From Brugia malayi (lineage: Eukaryota > Nematoda > Chromadorea > Rhabditida > Onchocercidae): 64,000 nucleotides of DNA. The stretch is taken from the NCBI RefSeq assembly GCF_000002995.4, contig NW_025062479.1, positions 16,426,721-16,490,720 of the forward strand, written 5' to 3'. Of this stretch, positions 11,897 to 23,887 are shown one piece after another (the first letter of the stretch is position 1; every line of letters starts with the position of its first letter). The notes under the pieces were generated by a model. It was given only the letters and a program-made list of their open reading frames with translations, had not been told where the DNA came from and ran no database searches. Position numbers and translations under genes: made by a program.

Positions 11897-13573
11897 TTAG
11901 CTTGTTACTTTGATATTTTTAGTTAATTTTTTAAAGATTTCAACATCTCCGTAAGTTTCTTCATTTAAAGAAAGCATCAAAGGTTTTCCATATATTACAG
12001 CAGTAGCAAGAGGAAACCATATTCTGAACATATCTGCCGATTTGTTCGAATCTACTACATCTTCTGCTCGAAATCTTAGTGCTCTTTTGCCCAGGAAAAA
12101 TCCAAAGTGTACTGATGTGAAAATCTAAAATGCTGTTCAAATCATACCTTGTTTTAGAGCAAGAAATTAACGTAAGCCTAAATGATATGATTTCAAAGCA
12201 TGGAAATGTTTAAAAAGGCATTGAAATTGAAAGTAACACCACTTTAAACCTCGACATCAAAACATAATAATGGTTGCCAATCAAAAAAAATTTGAAGATA
12301 GCAAGCATCTTTTACGCAATATTTCACGATGTAAACAAATTAAAAAAACTGATTTAATAATCATGAGATCAAAAAGTCAGCAGAAGAATTGATTAATCTT
12401 CATGAAATATTTCAAAAAATATACCTCCGTATTCGGATTATAATATAAATCAATTATATATCGTTTTACCAAGATCTGATGTAATAAAATCGGTGTAAAC
12501 GCATACAAAATGAAGAACGAATCCAGAACTATAAAACACATTAATAAATATCAGAAACAAAAAATTCCATACAATGCACTCCGTTACTTTACACTGTTAT
12601 TTACTTGAGAAAATATAAATCACAGTGTAAAAAAAGAAATAAAAATATTGGTTGTTAGATCGCAACAATGCAAACAAAAACCCTGAAAATACCAAATATT
12701 CAACAAATGAAGTACATTTCTTCTCAAATTTCATAAAGTCAACTTAGACAAAAGAATTGTCAAGCGCACTGTTGAAAACTTCCGGTTAAGTCGTTAAAAA
12801 ATAAAAAGAAAAGTGAAAAAGTGGAAGCAAACCTGCAGTAATAGTGCCAGTCCCTGATTTTCGAGCTGCAAGTTGTGATATTATTGGTATCATAGCAAGA
12901 CTAACAGCTGAACTGGATAGTGATAATATCTAAAATGAGTAAAAAAGGAAGCCAAAAAAGACAAATGCTCAGAACAGCTTGACTACTTGAACATTTTAAA
13001 TAAGAAAAACTAACTTTTGCAGCGAATACCATTTTTGGAGACAGAGTTCCACCTTCCTGCACAATTTTTAATGAAATATCCTTATCACTATTGGCTAGAA
13101 CTGAATGACCTAAATCTGAGGATGGAATATAACGCAAAGGTATGAACGCTCGTGATACAGCTGTGGAACTTCGATTAATGTCCGCTGTTTTACCTATAAT
13201 ATCACTGTTACTCATTTGTTAATCGTTCTTGAATCAGTACCTGTCAACAGCAATGATGTCATTCTTTTCCGAATGACTGTAACATCAAACAAAAGTATAT
13301 CGACATGTCAGATGAAAATCAGCTCTTTAATATTTTCTCTGACATATGAACACAAGCGAAAAGCAAAATGTAGTGTACAGTACATAAAAAACTATTTTTA
13401 TTAAACAATTAGCATAGTCAGTATAATTTAAAAATAAATAGCTCTGGATTTAGAAATAAGGATTTTAAACTCTACTCACCATGACTTGAGTGCACTGTTG
13501 AAAACTTCCGCACGCAAACAAGCCCAGAGAAAGTGAAAAAATCTCTAAAACATTTAATTCGACGAAAGGACAT
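11897..13573 (-). CDS. TMEM70-like mitochondrial complex V assembly factor
   Basis: Five exons in continuous phase: 13480-13573, 13015-13193, 12833-12929, 12425-12528 and 11897-12124, giving 233 residues. Exon 1 begins MSFRRIKCFRDFF and is rich in Arg, Phe and Ser without acidic clusters, like a mitochondrial presequence; it ends at a GTGAGT donor. Two hydrophobic segments follow: one in exon 3 (SLAMIPIIS) and one in exon 4 (DSFFILYAFTPILLHQIL). The phrase TPILLHQILVKRYIIDLYY resembles the TPVLLH-GYVIRLYH segment of TMEM70. TMEM70 is an inner-membrane protein that helps assemble ATP synthase; here that is inferred from similarity. An alternative start at 13215 would drop the presequence and is less likely. 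Related TMEM186 or TMEM223 proteins are the main alternative. Confidence 0.75.
12766..13510 (+). repeat. Shared 19-mer, one copy in exon 1 and one in an intron
   Basis: The 19-base word GCACTGTTGAAAACTTCCG occurs at 12766-12784 (intron 3 of the TMEM70-like gene) and at 13492-13510 (coding exon 1), in the same orientation. Flanking similarity is weak (AGTGAAAAA follows both). It probably marks a small local duplication. Confidence 0.7.
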
Positions 13574-14634
13574 TTCGGTTAGAATTCCACCAGAAAATAA
13601 GATAAAAATTTCATATAGTATTAGAAAGCTACCGCATATACGAACACTTTCAAACAACAACCTGAAATTTTTCTCAGTAAAAACGACAAGTCTCACCGAC
13701 ACAAAAAACATGTACCGAAGGAAAATATCGAATCGCAATATGGGATAGCATCCAATGATTTACTATTCTTGAAATCAATTGTAAGAAAAAAGGATACAAA
13801 AAATACTCAAAAATCATGATAATGCCATACTTCGATATTAAGTTTTATTTGGATATTTTCGCACATTCACCTTCGATTTTGCTTTTTAATCTTAGAACCA
13901 TAGTATAGTATACAAAATCATATTTTATGATACATCTTGGAAAACTTATTTTTGGTAGAACACAAACAATTAGTCTTAAATAAACAAAAAGACAAAAGGA
14001 TATACAATAATTCCGTTAAATCTGACTGTTATAAAAATATCAATTAACACATAAGAAACAAAACTTCATCTGTGATACAGTGAAAAATCAAAAGAAAATT
14101 TATCAAGAGCATGATGGTAATAGCACGGTCATTACATAATAAAGTGAAGTTCACATAGGTATAATTTAGTTGAAGCAAAAACCTTATGTATAAGAGTAAA
14201 ATATATCATAAAGTTATTCTAGAAATTCTTTTGAACTACCTGGTATTTCAAGCTATTTTTTTACATATAAATTTCCATTTTTACATATAAACTTCTTTAA
14301 ATAAAAACTGCAATTATTCGCTGCAAAAAAAAATGTTAATAAAATTAGATAATAAAAAAAAATAAAACAATGAATGATGCAACATTTAAAGTCGCACGAC
14401 AGATTCTACTACTTATACTATTAATCGAAATAAATAAACTGAAAAGACCTCCTTATAAATCGTAACATTGCTCTACGCATTCAATCACTGCTTTTTCTTT
14501 ATCGTACTACTTTTCCGTATCTTCTCTGTTACAACCATCTTCTTTGGCTAAAAATTTTTACTATATGTTTTGAAGTCTTAACGAAACATGGCATGAAATC
14601 TCCTCAAACAAAAATCTATTGTCATGTAAGCTTT
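13574..14634. other. Intergenic stretch
   Basis: Separates the TMEM199-like stop codon from the TMEM70-like start, both on the minus strand. No exon was recognised. The distance of about 1.06 kb is long for a nematode operon but does not exclude one. Confidence 0.5.
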
Positions 14635-16124
14635 CTAACAATCACAAATATCTACAAGTCTTGAAGAGGTAAATTTGTGAACCTTTATTGGTTTCTCTCC
14701 TGCATCATCCATTCCTTTTACTATGAAGTATAGATCTGCGAAGAAAACAACAGTGGCAATTACTAGACCAAGAGCTACTCGAAATGCCACATTCAGATGT
14801 AAATTTGGATAAGCATAACCTATTCCTAAAATACCAAAATTTTTGATATTCATGAAGAAAAACTGAAAGTCTTGCAACAATAATGAGAACATTAAGAAAA
14901 AATAACCAACTCCCTCAAAGTTTGAAATATAAAAAGTAGGACAATGAATCGTATTGAAAATGATCCAGTACATATTTTAATTACTTCAAAAAATACTTTT
15001 TTGAAACCAAAAAACGTTTACCAAAATATCCGAATGAAAAACCACCAGCTACTGTGAGAAGTGTATTTAATATCACCATCAACTGTTTATTCACTGCTTT
15101 CATTTCCTGCAATACAAAAGCACTTTACAATCATCGTTCCACAACACAACTGAGATTCAGTGATTATCATAATCGTAACAGACCACTTACTAACCGCTGC
15201 TTAATGTTCAGAGCATTATCATTCACAAATTATAATTATATTTCCCAAAACACAGTAAAAATACAAAAAACATACATTTAAGAGAAAAATTAGTTCAAGA
15301 AAGCTTATAATTTCACTATCGTCAAGCAAGAAAATGAAAGTTAAGTAAAGATCAATCTTATAAGGAGAATTCTAACAGCAACTAGTAAATTCACACTTCA
15401 GCAAATCCATGTAACAAGTTTTCACGCCCATAAATCTGGTTAGGATCAACTGATCGTGTCATCTTACGATATTCGCGATCTTCCTGAAACAAAGTCCTTT
15501 TATCTTTCCGAATAATAATTAAGCCCAAAAATCAACTGCACATATAAACACGTAGTTCATTTTTGAATAAATCTTGAAATAAAAAAATGAACCTTACTAG
15601 AAGTTTAAAAGATCATGGTACTTTCTAAAAATTTTAAAGAAAAAGTAACGAATTACAAACAGTTTCCTAGATATTTACCTCTTCTCGCCTCAACTTTTCT
15701 AGCCTAGCCTCATATTCGGGATCAACTTTTTTCTCAATCACTGGAACATGAGGCTTAATCTTCCCAACAAACTTGTAGACAGGAAATTTCTTGGAAAGAG
15801 ACTTCAAAATGGGCATCATTTCATCGCAATCAAATATCATCATTCCCTGCTGCAACAATAATAAGTGTTGTGTAAACTGTCACACTTTTATCACACCTTA
15901 TTTTGGGCTAAATTAGTATTTATTCATAAAAAAAACATCTCCGATTCCCAATACACTACGTAACTTCAAGATTACCAAAAGAATCAGTCTTAATATTAGA
16001 ATTGCTAGTAGTGCGAAATTTCCACCTTTACTAAACGATTACTTCGTACTTTCATATCCGTATCACCCACTTCATCCAGCCAATCATGTAACAACTCAAT
16101 ACCGTCTTTCGATACCGCCCACAT
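14635..16124 (-). CDS. TMEM199/Vma12-like V-ATPase assembly factor
   Basis: Five exons in perfect phase: 16026-16124, 15679-15849, 15397-15483, 15022-15106 and 14635-14825. The product is 210 residues; human TMEM199 is about the same size. The middle carries DPEYEARLEKLRREE then EYRKMTRSV, matching the family's RLEKI and EYKRITRNV region. The C-terminal half has two membrane helices, one around LMVILNTLLTVAGG in exon 4 and one around LGLVIATVVFFADLYFI in exon 5, as in the ER-resident Vma12/TMEM199 family that helps assemble the V0 sector of the vacuolar proton pump. The start MWAVSKDG was chosen because it lies 14 nt after a TTTCAG acceptor at 16139, which fits spliced-leader addition. The C-terminus after the last helix is charged then Ser-rich and ends in Cys. 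Confidence 0.85.
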
Positions 16125-16138
16125 TATCAAGCAAAAAC

Positions 16139-16144
16139 CTGAAA
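16139..16144 (-). promoter_or_regulatory. Probable spliced-leader acceptor of the TMEM199-like gene
   Basis: On the minus strand TTTCAG is followed directly by a short leader and the ATG at 16124. No upstream exon in a fitting frame was seen, so this looks like a trans-splice site. Confidence 0.5.
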
Positions 16145-18295
16145 AGATTGTTATCCTGAATGTGCCATATAATAACCCAAACAGGCTGAACAACAACAGC
16201 ATCAACTGTTCAACCGGTCTCCTCTCTGATATGTTCACAGCTTAGCTTTCGTTCGTCACAAAATAATCCACTACCTTAAGCAAACGCTTTGAACAGACCT
16301 GAGTTAAAAGTGACTGCTTCAAATATCAGTCCTTGAAGCATCCTTTAAAGAGAAATTACCGCATGACACTTGAAGGTAGCAAATATTTCTGGAATATCTC
16401 AATGCAAACATCGGTCCAGGACACACACTTTCGAAACAAAATAAAATGCTCCGTGGTCATATCGCATAATTATACTCTTCTAGTAGCTAAAAAAATTACC
16501 AGCCTGTAAACATGCAAAAATCGATAAAAATTTCCGAAATACCGCTTTATACTAAAACAATTCTTACAGGAAACAAACTTTAATGCTTGAAAAAAGAAAA
16601 ACAAACAAACAAATAATGTAACAGTAAAATCCGAGGCAATTTTTCGTTGATAAATACGAAACAATAATATCAAATTTTAGAAATTCTGAGAAACAGTTTG
16701 AGAATGACATCCAAAAACCATGAAGACTGTTAAATTATTAGAATGCACACGTCAATGTTGGATACAAATGCTGAATCTGTCACTTCTTCCAGAGGATGTT
16801 CAACGATTTGAAAAATCCATATATCAATGAAGTACTACATTAAATTCAAAAGATTCAGACTGCTACAAGAAAAATACTGAAAAAGAAATATATGGAACGA
16901 TTTAAGACACAATTCACTGGTATCAGAACAAACAAGTTACCCTACAAAATGAAATAAATATACAACCAACACAGAAAAGAGTCGCCATAAAGCAAAATGG
17001 CAACCCGTAAAAACTAAGAAATCCAGAGATACTCCATCGCCCTTCATTTCTTAACATCGCACTTCATCAAACAAATGTGCAGTTTCCCTGCATTTTCAAA
17101 CACTTTTTCCGAAATAAGTGACGAAGTAAACATTCAAAACTTTGTTTAAAATCAGAAATTTTTTTTTTTCACATTACTTGTGTATGGAAATGTAAAAAAG
17201 GACATTAATGATAAACCTTGGAAAAATGGACTTCTGAATCTTCCAAAAAATGGACTTCCCACAACTAGAAGAAATCTGGGAGACTAAATAATGAATAACC
17301 TTATAATTTTTGAGAAGCACTTATTTTCATTAACACATTTTGGAAAGTGAGGGCTGGAGATTCGTTGACTTGTAACACTTTAAATGAAGTTGATAAGTCA
17401 CTAAAACAGAGAACTGTTCAATATATTTCAGCTGTATTTGTTTTTTCCCCATTAGAAATATATGCATAAACCACCCCTCCCCCCCCCCCCCCCCCCCCCC
17501 CCCCAGAATTATATTTTATTCTGAAATAGGGAAACAGTAAGAATATCGGGAATAACTGTGGGAGATCATTTCATTGTCACCAGAAGTATATCATAATGAA
17601 TTCAACGAGATCTCCAACAAAGTAGATGTCAAAACAAATGAACCCAGTGTAAAGCAGATCACGAGGATCATAAAATCAGTTCCACTGTAATCCAATAGAA
17701 ATTGATAGAAGGCAGAAAAATTGAAAAAATTCTTAAATGTTGCTTAAATATAACGCCAGAAGTACAATTTCAAGTAATTCTAAAGGCAGTGCACACACTG
17801 AACAAATAAAGGGCCTAAATGACCGGTACGAAAAAAGAAACAGACAACAAAACTGCCATAAACTTTACGCAGTAATTAATTAGCAGTGGTCAGTAATGAT
17901 TTACAAGATTACAGTTAAAGAACAAGTCTATTTCCACCAATACTAGTATTTTAACATAACTAATATAATATAAAATGACACCACCAAAAAATACATGCAC
18001 ATTTTTAAGCAACACTACAAAAGAAAAAACAGTTTTAGGAGCTTGCTTCTCAGCACTTATAAAATTCATATTACCAAAAGTCACAGAAAGAAATTCGATC
18101 TGAAACCATGTGGTCAATATTAATCAGCTATCACTCTCATTAAATCATCTCTACAACTCTCAAAGTTATCCGCAGATACTCTAGTTTACAACTGCTTTTT
18201 GGAATTTTATTTAAACAGTAGTGCCTCAAAAAAACAAATGTAAAAAGACCCTTTTCAGACCATCCATTAATCCGTGAATATTGCAAGTACAAAGC
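16145..18295. other. Intergenic stretch
   Basis: No exon was recognised between the protease 3' end and the TMEM199-like gene. A long poly-C run lies at 17479-17504. Frames open on the minus strand at 16470-16673 and 17890-18117 lack splice support and family resemblance. Confidence 0.5.
17479..17504. repeat. Poly-C homopolymer (26 C)
   Basis: An uninterrupted run of 26 C, preceded by CCACCCCT. It stands out strongly in this AT-rich sequence, where all other long homopolymers are A or T. Confidence 0.9.
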
Positions 18296-21200
18296 TTAAG
18301 TATCCATTGATATTTGTATATATGGACGCTTCATCACTCGATTCCTGGTAGGTGCATCGTTCTGTGTTTCATTTGCAGCACTCAATGCTACCGAAGATGA
18401 GACGGAATTCCTGAATGCATCACAACGAACGTACAACAGCATGTACGCCTGTGTATTGTGCAGTTCAGATAGAGAAACTCTGTGACGCTAGAAAAGCAAG
18501 TGTTTAAAATCATTATGTCACGGTGACAAAAAAAAAGTTCGTCGGAATGACTGTCATTCTAATTTAACATCACTAAGTGCAAAAATACTGGAGGAAAGTT
18601 TTAAAATCTACAAAACTAAACATATCAGAATGCACGTCAGATACAGTGCTCATATTCCAAAAAATTTTTTTTTGCTTAATATTCCAAAACAAATATACTT
18701 GCTATTATTAAACACTAACAGACAAATCAGTAAAGTGATCTGCGGTAAATATTTTAAGCTTCATTCCACATTTTCTGAAAACTTAAAAACGATCACTCTA
18801 ACGTACACGACATTACGCTGAAGCGACTCAATGAAAAACCAAAAACGGAGATGTAGATAAGTAGGATAGTTACGTAAATGTTATATGCAGCTAATTTCTT
18901 TTTTACTTCAGTCAAATTCCATATTTCTCAGCAAATAAACTAAATGTCGATTGCATAGAAATTTTATGCAAATGTCGATTACAAAAAACAATATTTATAC
19001 ACTATATACCTGTTCATCATCGAACATATAATAACTTCTACCATCAAAACCTCTTACAACAGCAATATAATGACCATGTTCCACTGCATTACCCATATGT
19101 TGAACAATACCAGTAAGTTCGTAAACATGTGATTCTCCTCCACGATGAATATATTGTTCGAGATCCAGCCTCAACTAAAAAATACTAGCAACAATAAATG
19201 CAATTTTTTTATATAAAATTTTATATAAATTTTATGTTTTTTTTTTATTTTATATAAAATGAGGGGCATTATGCAGTGATCAACGAATTACAGCAATCTT
19301 GAACTAAAAGGCGAGTAGATTCAAAGGAAGACTGTATCAGAAGCACAATGCAGTCATTTGAAGACATACTATAGGCCAATGAATGTTTATGGTATAACGC
19401 AAGACAAGTTTTTTTGAAACAACATACATTGAAATTAACATGAACGCCTATTTTTCCACCAAACGAATTGAACCGTTTTATCTGGATAAGTAAAAGGTTC
19501 GGTGCACGCAGAATACGTGAACTACGTTGAATTTGCGTCGTCCTCTTACAGCTGCAGATTTCATGATTATAGAACATATCTCTTAATTCCGGGACACTTA
19601 TTCCTTCTCTTTGATCACTTTTCCGACTCCCTAACTACTCCATTAAGGTACTCACACCAATTAAAATTCAAATATCATCTCTTGATTTTAAACTAATCTT
19701 TGCGCTTTTTTTGTCCCCTCACTTAACTTATTCTTTCAAGTTATATTTCAAGAATTTGTCAGTCCAATTCTTGAGCCAAAAACAAAAGATACTTAGTGCA
19801 TTTAAAACTGTTCAACACTTCGCTGCCAAAATAATCGTCGAGCAAATCCTCCAAAGTTATCCGCCTATCATAACCTGTTTTCTTTATGCCAAGGTTAAGC
19901 TCCCGAAAGCGCTCGTAATTTATTAGTATTGCGGAACAAGCCGAACACTGAATTTGATTTCGTAATGTCCCGACAAAAAGTTGTTCCACTGGTGTTGAAA
20001 AGCGTGGTCCACTAAAAAAATAAAAACAAGCCTAGTTTTCAAGGAATAAGAATAATCTCTAATTTCAGCTAAATCAAAGTTTTTCTGGCTTTTTATATTC
20101 TAAAAGATATTCTCATGCAATAACAACACAAAAAGTACTTCAATGGATCTGAGAAATTACGATCAGAAGAGGACATTCCATTCCGTGCTTCTGAATCGAG
20201 AGCATCCAGTATGTGATTCAGAGCTTCATGAGCATCTTCCTGTGCACCTAACAGGTGAGATGGAAATGCCTCTGGAAAACGGTGGGTAACTTATAACAAA
20301 TCAACACATTTCTAAAACCTTATTTATAAAAGCATATTTTGATTTATAAAGTATAATTCACAATACGTTAAACAAGAGATAATCCTACTTTCTAGAATGA
20401 AACTAATCCAAGCTGGTTTGAATGGTTGTCTGCTCGACATTGAATACCTTATAAATCTCGCCAGACCACAAGCGACACAATCCTTCACACCTGCAATTTA
20501 AATTTAGCACAAAAAACGATCAGACAGAACATGAAATATAGCAGTGAAACAAGAAAGTTAGCTTACAAGAAAATAAGGGGAGATGCTCGCCAAGATATCG
20601 TGCAAACGGAATGCAGTGCAAAATAATCTGAAGAACAGCGTTTAAAAAGCAGTCGTTGGAATAGTTACAAAGTCCAACACCAACATTACGACCATCCGGA
20701 TTCTGAAAATAAAATAACAGAAGTTTCAGAAAATTCAAAGCAATGAAATCACTTCAAAATTAATGGATATACAAATATTCTGAACACTATCTTGAAAATA
20801 AATCGAAACAGACCAGAACACGGCTGCCTTCCCATGTTGCATAAAATACTGTACGACTATTTGCAGGGAATCTGGTTTCCAATTCGCTGCTTTCTGGTAT
20901 CAATCGTTTCCCTTCAGCTTTACCGTTCAGAATTCTATTACCCTGAAAAACATAAATGAAAGAGTACAAGAATTTCGCCACCGTTGAAGAATCAGAAACA
21001 GACTTTTCGATCATAACGGAGTGTTATTCAATCCAGCTAACCATATGACACACTACTCCTTTATCCCTAAACTTTTTCTCCGAAGCCTTGGATTTTCCTG
21101 AATGAAAACTTAAGTACTGCAAAAGGAAATGGACTTTGAGATAATAAACTTCTTTTCCTAATGAAAATCCTTCCAAAAGTTATCCCCCTATTCTACTTTT

Positions 21201-23887
21201 TTAAAGTGAGGTACGCTAAAAAGCATAGCAACTAAAGAAAAAGCATGAAGCAGAACTGAAATAACGTCTAAAAATTAATACAGTCAAAGTCAACCTGAGA
21301 TTCCATTTTTCTGGTGGAAGTGTGACTAGTATTTATGTCCATACGCCGTTTTACTGCACCATTTAGTAGGATCTTCGATCCCGATGTAAAACATTTAGAC
21401 GTTGATGGTCTGTTATCATCATAGCCATTATGATTTGCAAGATCCAGGTGAGAGTTAATGCGAACTGGCGGAGAACTGAAACAAACAGAACAAACAGTTT
21501 GTAAGACTTCATTTTTGTTCTGAAAAAGCATAAAAATTTTTATAAGTTCTGTATTTCAGAGAAAGAATATACGACCATAACCAAGAAACTCCTACTTTTT
21601 TTATCAGCACACTGACAAAATTCATTTGTTAGAACTTAAAAAACCATACTTAAGTCGTCTAACATTATTTGTGCCATGGAGCATGTCTCGAGCAAAATAC
21701 TTCGTGAGTTTTGTCGATCCAACATTCGCTTGGATAGAATTTGCATTGTTCAGATGTTTTCCTGCACTTTTATGTGGAGTGTCCGAGACAGCATGACTTT
21801 TTGGCGATTGATTATTAAGATTAATAACTGCTGATAACGTACTAACAGTACTGCTCACACTTGAGCTACGCGCTGACGATGTGGATGAATTATTTTTTAA
21901 CCGCTTGGCGCTAAAAAAGATCTTATTTGCTATATAAGCTGCATGTCTTTTTTTATCTGATAGTTTCCTTATTTTTTAAGTAGTAAAATAGATAGGTTCA
22001 TGATGTTTCGAAAATATATTCCCATTGCGTGTTTAAAATGATTTAAAACAACAAATCATGCCAGGTAAAATCTGCTGACATGCTTATGAAATTAGAATTC
22101 AAACTTCTCGACATCTGCATCGGATTTTCAGACACTTTAAAAAACTGCATTACTGTGATGCTCAACTAATCAAAAGACACTTGCTATGGTGATGAATAAT
22201 AAAACAGGTCAAAGAAAAGTCGATAAATTAATCCGATTATAAAAATTCATCAGTCTGTCATACTGGAATGTCAGTTCTGTTTATTTCCCAGACAGTGGGC
22301 TGGGAAGCTTCTAATGCATAGTTCAACATCAAACTGTATTGACATATCAGTATCAAATCAGCGGCACTTTTCAACTTCTCCTTTTTCCGTGTAACACCCG
22401 TTTTCTACGACAAAAAGTTCATGACATGTTATAAATGTATGCAAAAGAAACGATAAAGAAGAAACCATCGAGCTGGAGGTGAACGTGGTGATGACGAACT
22501 ATCTCGATAATTCGTTTGAATCATACGTAGTCCTGTAGAGTCAAATGACGGTGGTGCATGATTTGAGGTTGACCCTAAACACAGTGTCTCGGCAATTAAT
22601 TTTAAAACTTTTAGTGTCATTAACTTTATTTACACTGAATCGATAACTAACTCTACATTTGTATAACACATAATAAATTCATATTCCGTCTATGAATTTT
22701 AAGATAAAATTAGAAGTTATAGCCCAATAAAATCATTAGCCTTCTTGAACTGATTTTCAAATGAAAGGGCATAGTAAATGTGATTTTCTGTTAGGAAATT
22801 CAAAACAGACCAGAATTAGCACTGGCAGCCATTTCGTATCCACGTTCACGTTCAACAATTTCGCATGTTCTTGACGTGCTTTGTCCTGAATTAGACACCG
22901 ACGAATTTAGTACAGTGCAATTCTTCGCAGCAGATCGCATCATTGATTGTTTTTCAGAATCAAGACTTTGACTATAATAAATTTCATTTATCAAACTTTA
23001 TGTGGAGAAAAACCGAGAGAGAGAAAAAAAAAAAACATTACAATAACAACTTATGTACATATTAAGATAATATCTGACCTTCTCATATGCAAAGGGAGTA
23101 AAACAAGAACAGAAAAAATGAAAAAAGAAAAAAAAAGCGAAAGAGTGTCAACACAAAAGAGTGGAATGAAATATACCTCTAAAAGAAAAAATTGCCAATT
23201 AGTTCAGAAATCTTTGTGAAATTTCATTGTTAAAATGCAGTTATCCCATTATAATTACTATATCAATAACAATAATTCACTGAAGATACCCCAGTGATGG
23301 TTATCACTACTCCTTTCGGTTCCCTTTTTTGTATTTGTCGGTCTTTTCATAGCTCAACCCTGCTTCGTACTAACTCATCTATTGAACAACTACAAACAAT
23401 GCTAGTTTTAGGAAAGGCTTTCACGTAACTTTATTCAAACTTCTCAATAGATCCAACCGTTCACTTTTTCTTTTTCCCTTCTCTCTCACTCCTTTTCACT
23501 CATTCTCATTGAGATGAACAACACAGAGAACGCGCATCCTGAAGAATAAAAACAGTGACTATTTCATTTGGAACATACTGTCTCTCTTTCTCCTCTTCGC
23601 TGTGTGCAAACTAAACAGTTTGTTTCTAGGTGACTATATTAGTTTTCTTAAAATATAAGGATTCATTTAAGGAACCATTCTGTCTTATATTTTCACCTTT
23701 TCAGTAACTGAACATTGTGTGAAGTACTAGACCTATTAGAACCATATGTTTTTGTATCAAAGTTTTTAAATCATGACCTGGTCATCGAAACTATCCTATA
23801 TGGAATATGTTAAGAAATGGAATAATACCTTGATTTAGCAAATGGAATATATGCTTGAATCAATGCAGTGGGATCAATTTGCGCCAT
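18296..23887 (-). CDS. Ubiquitin-specific protease, USP36/USP42-like
   Basis: Fourteen exons join in phase to 681 residues: 23829-23887, 22811-22971, 22466-22574, 21650-21910, 21295-21475, 21042-21116, 20814-20942, 20567-20702, 20389-20490, 20139-20271, 19793-20011, 19428-19551, 19010-19174 and 18296-18487. Residues 1-320 are Ser/Asn/Lys-rich and probably disordered. The peptidase C19 domain starts near residue 326. The Cys box reads GLCNYSNDCFLNAVLQ (catalytic Cys at about 343, where families usually read GLxNxGNTCFLNA). GAQEDAHEALNHILDAL is the QEDAHE motif. A CTNC pair near 520 marks the zinc ribbon, LLLIQIKRF follows, then HGHY (His about 598) and FDDE (Asp about 615). The last exon has the QAYMLLYVR end of the fold. 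The enzyme should remove ubiquitin from proteins. Order of motifs and the short C-tail fit the USP36/42/17 group, but the exact paralogue is unsure. Confidence 0.85.

Noticed and set aside
13533..13748. Plus-strand open frame of 71 codons
   Set aside because: It is antisense to the first TMEM70-like exon, which has a GTGAGT donor and a presequence; the plus-strand frame lacks an ATG and an acceptor.
19502..19926. Plus-strand open frames
   Set aside because: They are antisense to catalytic-domain exons of the ubiquitin-specific protease.
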